Positions 33,880 to 41,851 of a stretch of 64,000 nt of DNA are shown here, in pieces. Numbering within the stretch: position 1 is the first letter of the stretch; each line of letters begins with the position of its first letter. The DNA is from Noviherbaspirillum pedocola (GTDB taxonomy: Bacteria > Pseudomonadota > Gammaproteobacteria > Burkholderiales > Burkholderiaceae_D). The position numbers and the translations under genes were made by a program. The stretch is from assembly GCF_016632335.1 (NCBI RefSeq), contig NZ_JAEPBG010000004.1, forward strand, positions 124,001 through 188,000, in the 5' to 3' direction. Under the pieces are notes generated by a model. The model searched no databases, was not told the DNA's origin, and saw nothing but the letters and a program-made list of their open reading frames with translations.

Positions 33880-35163
33880 ATGAAATCCCGATACGTCTTC
33901 CTCTTCCTCGGCGTGGCCGTGCTGCTCGCCCTGCCGCTGCTGCTGTCCCAGGGCCTGCTCAATGCCGCGATACAGATGCTCATCGCCGCGCTGTTTGCCT
34001 GCGCCTACAACCTGCTGTGCGGCCAGGCCGGCATGCTGTCCTTCGGCCACGCGGCCTACTTCGGCGTCGGCGCCTTCGCCACCGTGCATGCGATGAATGC
34101 GTTCGCCGGCGCAGGCCTGCTGCCGACGCCTCTGCTGCCGCTGGCTGGCGCAATCGGCGGCCTGGCATTCGGCGTCGTCGCCGGCTGGTTTGCCACCAAG
34201 CGCAGCGGCACCTACTTCGCGATGATCACGCTGGCCATTGCCGAACTGGTGCATGCGCTGGCGCCGCATCTGAAAGGACTCTTTGGCGGCGAAGCCGGCG
34301 TTTCCACGATGCGCATGCCGGCCTGGGGACTGGACTTCGGATCGACGACCCAGGTCTATTTCCTCACGCTGGCATGGGTGCTGGTATCGCTGGCGCTGCT
34401 GTATGCCTATACCCTGACGCCGCTGGGAAGGCTCACCTTCGCGCTGCGCGAGAACAGCCACCGCCTGCGTTTCCTGGGCTATGACGTGCACGGCCTCGGC
34501 ACCACGGTGTTCGCGATTTCCGCGATGTTCTCCGGCGTCGCCGGCGCGCTGCAGGTCATCGGCAATGAAGCGGCCAACTACGTGGTATTCGACCCCAGCC
34601 TGTCCGCGGCGGTGGTGCTCAATACCTATATCGGCGGCGTCAGGCTGTTCCTCGGTCCGGCGCTTGGCGCGGCGCTGATGAGCTTCTTCGGCTATGCCGT
34701 GTCGGACCTGACCCAGTCTTGGCTGCTGTATCAAGGCATCCTTTTCGTGGCCGTAATGATGTACCTGCCGGCCGGCCTCACGGGCCTGTTCGCCATTGCC
34801 GGCCGGCTCCGACAGCGTCTTGGCATGGCGCGCATGCTGCCGATCGCGGCGCTGTCGCTTGCGGCCGCGCTCCTATTTTCCGCGGGCGGCGCCTTGACGA
34901 TCGAATTGCTGCAACGGCTCTTCTCGCAGGACTACCGCGCATTGGCCAAGCTTCATGCGGACGCGCCATTGCCGCCGGTGACGCTGCTCCAGCATGCCTG
35001 GTCGCCCGCGGCGCCGATGACCTGGGCAACGCCGCTGTTGCTGCTGCTTGCGGGCGCCTTTCTGGCGCGTGTCGTGCGTGCGCGCCTGCATGCGCTGGAG
35101 CGGGAGCCGGAGCCGGGCTTCGCCATCGAGGCGCCGGTCAAACGCAATGGAGGTGTCGCATGA
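33880..35163 (+). CDS. LivM-like ABC transporter permease with extended C-terminus
   Basis: A 427-residue permease, the partner of the LivH-like protein. The core contains YNLLCGQAGMLSFGHAAYFG and the ENSHRLRFLGY coupling loop. About 100 extra residues follow the usual end of LivM, with two additional hydrophobic stretches and an Arg/Glu-rich tail, so it is longer than typical ~320-residue versions. ATG 33880 lies 4 bp after the livH stop; a GTG at 33862 inside livH is an alternative. Its stop overlaps the next ATG as ATGA. Confidence 0.9.
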   Translation: MKSRYVFLFLGVAVLLALPLLLSQGLLNAAIQMLIAALFACAYNLLCGQAGMLSFGHAAYFGVGAFATVHAMNAFAGAGLLPTPLLPLAGAIGGLAFGVVAGWFATKRSGTYFAMITLAIAELVHALAPHLKGLFGGEAGVSTMRMPAWGLDFGSTTQVYFLTLAWVLVSLALLYAYTLTPLGRLTFALRENSHRLRFLGYDVHGLGTTVFAISAMFSGVAGALQVIGNEAANYVVFDPSLSAAVVLNTYIGGVRLFLGPALGAALMSFFGYAVSDLTQSWLLYQGILFVAVMMYLPAGLTGLFAIAGRLRQRLGMARMLPIAALSLAAALLFSAGGALTIELLQRLFSQDYRALAKLHADAPLPPVTLLQHAWSPAAPMTWATPLLLLLAGAFLARVVRARLHALEREPEPGFAIEAPVKRNGGVA

Positions 35164-35915
35164 ACGATCCCCTTCTGGCCATTCACGGCCTGAAGAAATC
35201 CTTCGGACCGGTGGAGATCATGCGCGGCGTCGACCTCGCGCTGCGCCACAACGAGCGTCATGCCCTGATCGGGCCGAACGGCGCCGGCAAGTCCACGCTG
35301 TTTCACCTGGTCTCGGGCAACCTCACGCCGAGCGCCGGGCAGATCGTCTTCGACGGCCGGCAGATCGGCGGCAAGTCGCCGCAGGCGATCAATCGGCTCG
35401 GCCTGGCGCGCTCCTTCCAGATCACCAATATCTTCCCGAAGCTCACCGTGTTCGAGAACATCCGGCTTGCCGTGATGCGCAGCCGCGTGGCGCAGTATGC
35501 ATTCTGGAAGTTCATTGCCAGCGATGGGGGTATCCGCCTGGAGACCGAGCGCTTGCTGGAACTGGTCCGGCTTGCCGGAAGGGCGACGACGATCGCCGGC
35601 GAGATGGCGTATTCCGAGCAGCGCTCCCTCGAGATTGCGATGACGCTGGCATCCGATCCGAAACTGATCCTGCTGGACGAACCAATGGCCGGCATGTCGC
35701 AGGAAGAAACGCACTACACCGCCGAGTTGATCCGCGACGTCACCAGGGGACGGGCGTTGATGATCGTCGAGCATGACATGGACGTGGTGTTCTCGCTGTC
35801 CGACCGCATCAGCGTGCTGGTCTACGGGCAGATGATTGCCACCGGCACGCCCGAGGACATCCGCAACGATCCGAATGTCAGGCAGGCCTATCTCGGCGAG
35901 GAGACGAGCGCATGA
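35160..35915 (+). CDS. LivG-like ABC transporter ATPase
   Basis: A 251-residue ATP-binding subunit. Walker A is intact (GPNGAGKST), the Q-loop region reads ARSFQITNIF, Walker B is LILLDEP, and the H-loop is in IVEHDMDVVF. The ABC signature is replaced by an AYSEQRSLEIAM segment, as is common in LivG proteins. ATG 35160 overlaps the livM stop. It works with the LivF-like ATPase below to energise uptake. Confidence 0.93.
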   Translation: MNDPLLAIHGLKKSFGPVEIMRGVDLALRHNERHALIGPNGAGKSTLFHLVSGNLTPSAGQIVFDGRQIGGKSPQAINRLGLARSFQITNIFPKLTVFENIRLAVMRSRVAQYAFWKFIASDGGIRLETERLLELVRLAGRATTIAGEMAYSEQRSLEIAMTLASDPKLILLDEPMAGMSQEETHYTAELIRDVTRGRALMIVEHDMDVVFSLSDRISVLVYGQMIATGTPEDIRNDPNVRQAYLGEETSA

Positions 35916-36634
35916 ATGCCAATTCCGAAACGCTGCTGCGCATCGAGGACCTGCATGCGCATTACGGCAAGAGCCACATCCTGCATGGCGTGAACTTCAG
36001 CGTGGCGCGCAACGAGGTCGTCAGCCTCTTGGGCCGCAACGGCTCGGGGCGTTCAACCACGATGAAGGCCATCATGGGCCTGGTGCCGCCCACGTCCGGC
36101 CGCGTCCTGCTGCGCGAGCGCGAGCTTGCCGGCGCGCGTCCCTATGCCATCTGCCGCGCGGGCATCGCTTACGTGCCCGAAGAGCGCGAGGTCTTCGCCA
36201 ATCTGACCGTCGAAGAGAACCTGCGCATGGGCGAGCAGCCGGCGCCGCCCGGGGCGCATCGCTGGACGGTCGAGCAGATGTACGACTATTTCCCGCGGCT
36301 CAAGGAGCGCCGCGACACCAAAGCAGGCAGCATGTCCGGCGGCGAGCAGCAGATGCTCACCATCTGCCGCTCGCTGCTCGGCAACCCGCTGGTGATCCTG
36401 ATCGACGAGCCGACCGAGGGACTGGCGCCGAAGATCGTCGCGCAGGTGGCCGAATGCATCCGGGACATGCACAGCAAGGGCGTCTCGGTCGTGCTGGTCG
36501 AGCAGAAGCTCGTCATCGCGCTCAAGGTATCGAGCCGCGTCTGCGTGATGGGCCATGGCCGCATCGTTTATGAAGGCGGCCCGCAGGAACTGATGTCCAA
36601 CGACCGGGTGCTCGCCGAATGGCTGGCGGTGTGA
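35912..36634 (+). CDS. LivF-like ABC transporter ATPase with Arg in place of Walker A Lys
   Basis: A 240-residue ATP-binding subunit overlapping the previous gene by ATGA. Signature MSGGEQQML, Walker B VILIDEPTEG and the H-region LVEQK are present. The Walker A loop reads GRNGSGRST: Arg47 replaces the ATP-contacting Lys. In heterodimeric ABC ATPases one degenerate site is tolerated, and I believe some LivF subfamilies share this change, so the transporter may still be active. The ABC signature in this subunit completes the site formed by LivG's normal Walker A. Confidence 0.92.
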   Translation: MNANSETLLRIEDLHAHYGKSHILHGVNFSVARNEVVSLLGRNGSGRSTTMKAIMGLVPPTSGRVLLRERELAGARPYAICRAGIAYVPEEREVFANLTVEENLRMGEQPAPPGAHRWTVEQMYDYFPRLKERRDTKAGSMSGGEQQMLTICRSLLGNPLVILIDEPTEGLAPKIVAQVAECIRDMHSKGVSVVLVEQKLVIALKVSSRVCVMGHGRIVYEGGPQELMSNDRVLAEWLAV

Positions 36635-36695
36635 TCTTGGCGCGAGCCATCCATTCATTAATCAATCCGTATTCATTTTTTCCACAGAGGGTTTC

Positions 36696-37637
36696 ATGGC
36701 CAGGACACAGGACAAAGTCATCATTTCATGCGCGGTCACGGGGTCGGTGCATACGCCGACGATGTCGCCGTATCTTCCGCTGACACCGGATCAGATCGCC
36801 GAACAGGCGATTCAAGCGGCCGAAGCGGGCGCGGCCATCCTCCATCTGCATGCGCGCGATGCGCAGGACGGCCGCCCCACCGCCGATCCGAAGGTGTTCG
36901 ACGCTTTCGTGCCACGCATCGCGGCAGCGACCGACGCGGTGATCAACATCACCACCGGCGGCAGCACGCGCATGACGCTGAAGGAACGGCTGGCCTATCC
37001 GCTGCAGGCCAAGCCCGAGATGTGCTCGCTCAACATGGGATCGATGAACTTCTCGATCCACCCGGTGGCACGCAAGATCGAGCACTGGAATCACGAATGG
37101 GAAAAGCCTTATGTCGAGGGCATGGAAGACCTCATCTTCCGCAACACCTTCCGCGACATCAAGCACATCCTCAAGGTGTTGGGCGAAGACTGCGGTACGC
37201 GCTTCGAGTTCGAATGCTATGACGTCGGGCATTTGTACAACCTCGCGCATTTCGTCGACGAAGGGCTGATCCACGGCCCGCTGTTCATCCAGAGCATCTA
37301 CGGCATTCTTGGCGGATTGGGCCCGGACCCGGAGAACCTCGTCGTCATGCGCAATACCGCGGACCGGCTGTTTGGCCGCGACGGCTACCGCTTTTCGGTA
37401 CTCGGCGCCGGTCGGCACCAGATGTCCCTGCTGACCATGGGCGCAGTCATGGGCGGCAATGTCCGTGTCGGCCTGGAGGACAGCCTGTATCTCGGACGAG
37501 GCCAGCTTGCACGATCCTGCGCGGAACAGGTGCGCAAGATACGTCGCATCCTGGAAGAGCTGTCACTGGAGATTGCCACGCCCGATGAAGCGCGTACCAT
37601 GCTGGGGCTCAAGGGACGGGACGCGGTCGGATTCTGA
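36696..37637 (+). CDS. Beta-keto acid cleavage enzyme (BKACE, DUF849)
   Basis: A 313-residue TIM-barrel enzyme of the BKACE family, which condenses a beta-keto acid with acetyl-CoA and cleaves it to acetoacetate and a new acyl-CoA. The family zinc site is visible: His50 and His52 in HLHAR and Glu261 in GLEDS. The SLNMGSMNFS segment contributes to the active site. Family members differ in the beta-keto acid used (for example 3-keto-5-aminohexanoate or dehydrocarnitine), and the specificity here is unknown. AGAGGG precedes ATG 36696. It lies in the operon between the transporter and a second SDR. Confidence 0.93.
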   Translation: MARTQDKVIISCAVTGSVHTPTMSPYLPLTPDQIAEQAIQAAEAGAAILHLHARDAQDGRPTADPKVFDAFVPRIAAATDAVINITTGGSTRMTLKERLAYPLQAKPEMCSLNMGSMNFSIHPVARKIEHWNHEWEKPYVEGMEDLIFRNTFRDIKHILKVLGEDCGTRFEFECYDVGHLYNLAHFVDEGLIHGPLFIQSIYGILGGLGPDPENLVVMRNTADRLFGRDGYRFSVLGAGRHQMSLLTMGAVMGGNVRVGLEDSLYLGRGQLARSCAEQVRKIRRILEELSLEIATPDEARTMLGLKGRDAVGF

Positions 37638-37701
37638 GCTGTCCCTGACAGTAAGCCAATACGAGACACCAATAATCAAACTACGAGTCGGGAGGAAAAC
37701 A

Positions 37702-38592
37702 ATGAATGGATATCTGGCAGGCAGGGTTGCGATCGTCACGGGCGCGGGCAGCGGACTGGGGCGCGAGCATGCGCTGGCGCTGGCGCGGCAGGGCGCGCGG
37801 GTGCTGGTCAATGATGTGAAGGGCGCGCATGAAGGCTCGCCGGGTCGGACTGTCGTCGATCAGATCATCGCCGAAGGCGGCGCCGCGATCGCGGATGGCG
37901 GCGACGTCACCGATTACGCGCAGATGGAAGCCATGGTCGCGCGCGCCGTCGATGCCTGGGGACGGGTCGACATCCTGGTCAACAACGCCGGCATCCTGCG
38001 CGACAAGAGTTTCTCGAAGATGTCGCTGGAAGACTTCCGCCTGGTGCTGGACACCCATCTGATGGGCGCGGTTCACTGCACCAAGGCGGTATGGGAGCGC
38101 ATGCGCGAGCAGCGCTACGGCCGCATCGTCATGACGACATCTTCATCCGGCCTCTACGGCAATTTCGGCCAGGCCAACTATGGCGCGGCGAAGATGGCGC
38201 TGGTCGGACTGATGCAGACGCTCGCACTGGAAGGCGAGAAATACGGCATCCGCGTCAACTGCCTGGCGCCGTCGGCTGCGACCGCGATGACCGAGGGCAT
38301 CCTGTCGCCGGAAGCGCTGGCCAAGCTGCATCCTTCGGTAGTGAGCCCGGGTGTGGTCGCGCTGGTTGGCGAGGATGCGCCGACACGGACGATTCTGCTT
38401 GCCGGCGCCGGCAGTTTCGAAACCGCGAACATCACGATGACCAGGGGCGTCTTTATCGGCGCAACCGAAGACGCGGCAGAGCAGGTCCGCGAGCGATTCG
38501 CGGACATCGCGGACCGGAGCGAGGAAACCGTGCCGGCTTCGGGTTGGGAGCAGTACCGGTTCGAACTGGAGAAGGCCGGCGGCGCTGCCTGA
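37702..38592 (+). CDS. SDR-family dehydrogenase resembling (3R)-hydroxyacyl-CoA dehydrogenases
   Basis: A 296-residue short-chain dehydrogenase. TGAGSGLGR (binding loop), NNAGIL, the catalytic Ser in TTSSSG, and YGAAK are intact. The VNDVKGAHEGS segment and long C-terminal tail after APSAATAMTEG are characteristic of the dehydrogenase domain of peroxisomal multifunctional-enzyme-2-like proteins, which oxidise (3R)-hydroxyacyl-CoA. GGAGGAAA lies 6 bp before ATG 37702. It is the last gene of the BKACE operon and may act on the acyl-CoA product or a hydroxy-acid precursor (inference). Confidence 0.9.
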   Translation: MNGYLAGRVAIVTGAGSGLGREHALALARQGARVLVNDVKGAHEGSPGRTVVDQIIAEGGAAIADGGDVTDYAQMEAMVARAVDAWGRVDILVNNAGILRDKSFSKMSLEDFRLVLDTHLMGAVHCTKAVWERMREQRYGRIVMTTSSSGLYGNFGQANYGAAKMALVGLMQTLALEGEKYGIRVNCLAPSAATAMTEGILSPEALAKLHPSVVSPGVVALVGEDAPTRTILLAGAGSFETANITMTRGVFIGATEDAAEQVRERFADIADRSEETVPASGWEQYRFELEKAGGAA

Positions 38593-38763
38593 CGGCAGGA
38601 GTTGTAACTGTTTGCGCTGGCGCGGTCGCATCAGGCGCCGTCCGGCCTGCGGCAACGGCGTGGCAGCAGGGAAGGGAAACCCTTGGCGCAGTCTGCCGAT
38701 CGGGGTTCCTGATATCCATCCAAGCCACGCCGCTGTGCGCAAGTGCTTGCGCCATTGCGTCGT

Positions 38764-39375
38764 TCATCCGTACAGCACAATGCGGCGTGACAGCGCGTTG
38801 CGCGCATCGTCCACCGCTTCCTGCACCGCTTCAAGCGCGCGCGGATGCAGCAGGATTTCGAAATGATTGCAATCGATGTCGATGGTCCGGATGTCTTCCC
38901 GCGCGCGCATTGACTGCAGCGTGACCACGCCATCGTTCGGCAGCGGAATCAGTGGCGTGGCGCCCGCGGTACTGACCAGGTTGGTCCACGGCGTCATCAC
39001 TGGAAGGCTTTTTGCCGCGCGTATCGGCTTGCTGTGCGGCTGTATATCCTTCAGCACCTGGCTGAAGGGCAGCATGCAGGCCAGCATCTCTGCGGCTTCG
39101 CTGCCACCGTAAGGCGTGCTCATCGTGATGCCGCCCAGCACGCGCTTACCCAGCGCGTCAGCCAGGTGCAATGCATGGATGCCGCCGAGCGAATGCGCGA
39201 TGAAGACCATGTCGCGAGTGCCTTCGAGCTGTTGCAGCATCGCGCGGTGATTGCGGTAGAAGCCTTGATGGCTCTCGTAGTCGAGCACGATCTCGTCCCG
39301 GCTGGCGAGATGGCTACGAAGGTAGTTGAAGCTGGTGGAGGTGGCGCGATTGCCATGTATGAATACCAATTGCAT
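38764..39375 (-). CDS. Small alpha/beta hydrolase
   Basis: A 203-residue alpha/beta hydrolase. HGNRATSTSFNYL forms the oxyanion region, AHSLGG carries the nucleophile Ser near residue 77 and DCNHFEILLHP supplies the His. Size and the STPYGGSEAA segment resemble small lipase/PGAP1-like esterases. The start at 39375 is fixed by AGGGGGGAT upstream; the frame extending to 39639 is rejected. There is no signal peptide, so it is cytoplasmic. The substrate is unknown. It is divergent from the next hydrolase gene. Confidence 0.85.
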   Translation of the reverse strand: MQLVFIHGNRATSTSFNYLRSHLASRDEIVLDYESHQGFYRNHRAMLQQLEGTRDMVFIAHSLGGIHALHLADALGKRVLGGITMSTPYGGSEAAEMLACMLPFSQVLKDIQPHSKPIRAAKSLPVMTPWTNLVSTAGATPLIPLPNDGVVTLQSMRAREDIRTIDIDCNHFEILLHPRALEAVQEAVDDARNALSRRIVLYG

Positions 39376-39614
39376 CTGATCCCCCCTATTGATGCTTGTG
39401 CAGGAACGCATCATTACTGCACGAAAACCTGCAATGCGAGCGCAAAGTCTATGCTGCACCACAGCGTTCATCCAATGCTCCTTGGTGATGTCCGCCATGA
39501 GGAGCGCGCATGGCGCTAAAGAAACGCCATGCGTCGTAGTCTCGGTCTGGGCGGGTGCATACCGATGCGCATGGCACGGTGAAATTAGTGCCTGCCGTCG
39601 AGGTCCAAGCTCAC

Positions 39615-40520
39615 ATGCGCCCCTCCGCACCGATGCCAAGTGTTCTCAAGCAACCCCGAGCCGCGCCAGGCCGCATGCTGCGCATTCCCGGTGATGGCCT
39701 CGACTTGCACGTCGAAGTCGCGGGCAACGGTCCGCCGGTGATCCTGCTCCACGGCTTTCCCGAGAACGGCCATTCCTGGCGCTGGCAGATCGCACCGCTG
39801 GTGGAAGCGGGCTTCTCCCCATGGGTGCCGAACCTGCGCGGCTATCCACCGTCGTCGGTGTCGCCGCGCCAGGCCGATTACCACCTGCGGCACCTGGTCC
39901 ATGATGTCGCCGCCATCGTCAAGGCAAGCGGCCATGCGCGCGCGCATGTCGTCGGGCATGACTGGGGCGGCATCATCGCCTGGACCTTCGCCGGTCTGTG
40001 TCCGCAATTGCTGGACCGGCTGGTGATCATGAATGCGCCGCACATGGCGCTGTACTCGGCGAAGGTTTGGCATACCTCTCAGTTGCTGCGCAGCTGGTAC
40101 GCGGCCTTCTTCCAGTTGCCGCTGCTGCCGGAGCGCGTGCTCGCAGCAGGCCGTTTTCGCATCGTGCGTGAGATCTTCCGGCGCGGGCCGGTGCGCAGTA
40201 GCGCGTTCGCGCAGGAGGACATCGAGCGCTATGTCGACTGCCTGTCGCAACCTGGCGCGCTGAAGGCAGCGCTCGACTATTACCGTGAAAACATGCGCAG
40301 CGACGGCATGGCGCTGGCGGCTTGCGCGCGTACCGAAGCCAGAACGCTGGTGCTGTGGGGCGAGCGCGATCCGACGCTGGGTATATTCCTGCTCAGCGGA
40401 CTGGCACGTTATGCGTCGCATGTGCGCATACACCGGATCGCCGGCGCCAGCCACTGGGTGCAGAACGAAGCGCCGGAAGAGGTCAATCGCGTGATGACAG
40501 CCTTTTTGCGCGAGACATGA
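39615..40520 (+). CDS. Alpha/beta hydrolase of the epoxide/haloalkane hydrolase type
   Basis: A ~301-residue hydrolase. HGFPENGHSW gives the oxyanion motif, VVGHDWGG puts Asp at the nucleophile position as in epoxide hydrolases and haloalkane dehalogenases, and GASHWVQNEAPEEVN supplies the catalytic His. The cap region contains AAFFQLPLLPE. Epoxide hydrolase activity is the first guess; the cap tyrosines were not verified. The start is uncertain among GTG 39555, ATG 39615 and ATG 39675, and none has a strong ribosome-binding site; the conserved domain begins near 39675. Confidence 0.85.
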   Translation: MRPSAPMPSVLKQPRAAPGRMLRIPGDGLDLHVEVAGNGPPVILLHGFPENGHSWRWQIAPLVEAGFSPWVPNLRGYPPSSVSPRQADYHLRHLVHDVAAIVKASGHARAHVVGHDWGGIIAWTFAGLCPQLLDRLVIMNAPHMALYSAKVWHTSQLLRSWYAAFFQLPLLPERVLAAGRFRIVREIFRRGPVRSSAFAQEDIERYVDCLSQPGALKAALDYYRENMRSDGMALAACARTEARTLVLWGERDPTLGIFLLSGLARYASHVRIHRIAGASHWVQNEAPEEVNRVMTAFLRET

Positions 40521-40587
40521 TGGAGCGATCGACGGCGCCAGACGCCGCGCATGCCCGGCATCCTCTGAATGCAGGGGGAGCAGGCAC

Positions 40588-40728
40588 ATGGACGGGATTA
40601 AAAGCAACGGCAACTGCAACTGCGAAGGCAAGGGCAAATCGCAACTACGTAAGCCACATCGGGAATTGGGCCAGCCGAGAGCGCGACTCGTGCGTTCCCT
40701 GCCCGACCAAAGCAGGGCTTGCTCCTAA
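40588..40728 (+). CDS. Possible 46-aa small protein in low-complexity DNA
   Basis: ATG 40588 has an AGGGGGAG ribosome-binding-like sequence about 8 bp upstream and opens a 46-codon frame starting MDGIKSNGNCNCEG, basic in its second half. The DNA is a GGCAA/TGCAA low-complexity run, so this may simply be a repeat read by chance; it resembles no family I know. Confidence 0.2.
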   Translation: MDGIKSNGNCNCEGKGKSQLRKPHRELGQPRARLVRSLPDQSRACS

Positions 40729-40769
40729 TGCGAACGAAACAAGGCAACCCTTGCAGGCGACTTGAAAAC

Positions 40770-40804
40770 CATTGCTTATTGCTTATTGCTTATTGCTTAT
40801 TGCT
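40770..40804. repeat. Five perfect copies of heptanucleotide ATTGCTT
   Basis: The 7-bp unit ATTGCTT occurs five times head to tail, followed by TTT. Short tandem repeats of this kind vary in copy number by slippage. It lies about 240 bp upstream of the predicted sigma-54 start of the CHRD PEP-CTERM gene and about 250 bp after the hydrolase stop. Confidence 0.95.
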
Positions 40805-41044
40805 TTTTGCCCCTTAACTGCTGTCCAGCGGGCACAGCCATACGTCTGCCTCAATACAGGCAAGGTTTGTGCCTCATCTCGGCGAAGGCCTGAGTGAAAG
40901 CGCGGTCACGTCAGCAATGACGCGTTCGCGCCATGGCGTTCAAGCTGCGTATCGGCCCGGCAATGTCGCACGGCTTGACACTGCGCGGTTCACTGATCTG
41001 TCAGCTTTTCTGTAACGTTCTGATTTTTACAGCAATTTACTTTC

Positions 41045-41060
41045 TGGTGCGCTGCTTGCT
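41045..41060 (+). promoter_or_regulatory. Candidate sigma-54 promoter of the CHRD PEP-CTERM gene
   Basis: TGGTGCG, CTGC, TTGCT has the GG/GC spacing required by sigma-54 holoenzyme (TGGYRYR-N4-TTGCW form). The predicted start near 41071 gives a 45-nt leader. A TGTC-N9-GACA element at 40964-40980 is centred about 100 bp upstream. It is weaker than the pepA site because two -24 bases deviate. Confidence 0.5.
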
Positions 41061-41115
41061 TGGCTGCCTGCGCCTGCCCGGCCGGGCAGTGTGCATCCAT
41101 GCAAGGAGCATCCTC

Positions 41116-41703
41116 ATGAAGATCCGCAAGCCAAGATGGCTGTTGCTGCCGGCGCTGCTGCTGGCGGCCGGCCACAGCCATGCGCTGCTTTACACCGCGA
41201 CACTGAGCGGGACCGCCGAAGCGCCAACGAATACATCGCCGGGCACTGGTTTCGTCCAGCTCGACTACGATCCGCTGGCACACACGCTGGGCGTCAATGC
41301 CACCTTCAGTGGCCTGACTTCGGGCACGACGGCATCGCATATCCATTGCTGCGTGGCCCCTCCAGGCGCCGTCGGCGTGGCCACGCAATTGCCGAGCTTC
41401 ACCGGCTTTCCGCTTGGCGTGACGGCCGGCAACTTCAGCAACAGCTTCAGCACGCTGGCGCCGGCAACCTGGAACCCGGCCTTCATCAACGCCAACGGCG
41501 GCAGCGCCGCGGGAGCCGAGGCGGCGCTGGCGGCCGCGCTCGCTTCCGGGAACGCCTACTTCAACATCCATACCACGCAATTTCCCAGCGGCGAAATTCG
41601 CGGCTTCCTGAGCGCATCGGGCCAGGTGCCGGAGCCGGCAAGCCTGGCGCTGCTGGCCATTGCAGGCTTGGGGCTGGCGGTGCTGCGCTGGCGCAGCCGC
41701 TGA
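41116..41703 (+). CDS. CHRD-domain PEP-CTERM protein
   Basis: A 195-residue exported protein. The signal peptide (KIRKPRWLLLPALLLAAG) is followed by a CHRD beta domain (LYTATLSGTAEAPT..., HIHCCVAPPG, YFNIHTTQFPSGEIRG) and a C-terminal sorting signal VPEPAS plus a hydrophobic helix and RWRSR. CHRD domains occur in many secreted bacterial proteins; their role is unclear. It should be processed by exosortase and displayed in the matrix. ATG 41116 has AAGGAG upstream; the frame opening at 40933 is discarded. Confidence 0.9.
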   Translation: MKIRKPRWLLLPALLLAAGHSHALLYTATLSGTAEAPTNTSPGTGFVQLDYDPLAHTLGVNATFSGLTSGTTASHIHCCVAPPGAVGVATQLPSFTGFPLGVTAGNFSNSFSTLAPATWNPAFINANGGSAAGAEAALAAALASGNAYFNIHTTQFPSGEIRGFLSASGQVPEPASLALLAIAGLGLAVLRWRSR

Positions 41704-41851
41704 ACCATCCGCGCAGCGCCCACACGCGACGCCCTGTCCTTCTCGCGGAGGACAACCAGGGCGCCGCACTTTCATTACCTTCTCCGACAAGGTACGCAAA
41801 AGCGACCACATAAATGGCTGGGCAAACCGGCCGATAACGAAGGAGACGACT

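Larger units (their letters stand above)
40521..41115. other. Low-complexity and repeat-containing intergenic region
   Basis: Nearly 600 bp upstream of the CHRD PEP-CTERM gene. It holds a GGCAACTGCAAC-like low-complexity stretch (around 40600-40650) with a possible 46-codon frame, a five-copy ATTGCTT tandem repeat (40770-40804), and a candidate sigma-54 promoter with an upstream TGTC...GACA element. No longer gene is supported. Confidence 0.65.

Noticed and set aside
40770-40804. Heptanucleotide repeat as a possible CRISPR or iteron origin
   Set aside because: Units are 7 bp with no spacers, and no cas or replication gene is nearby; treated as a simple tandem repeat.
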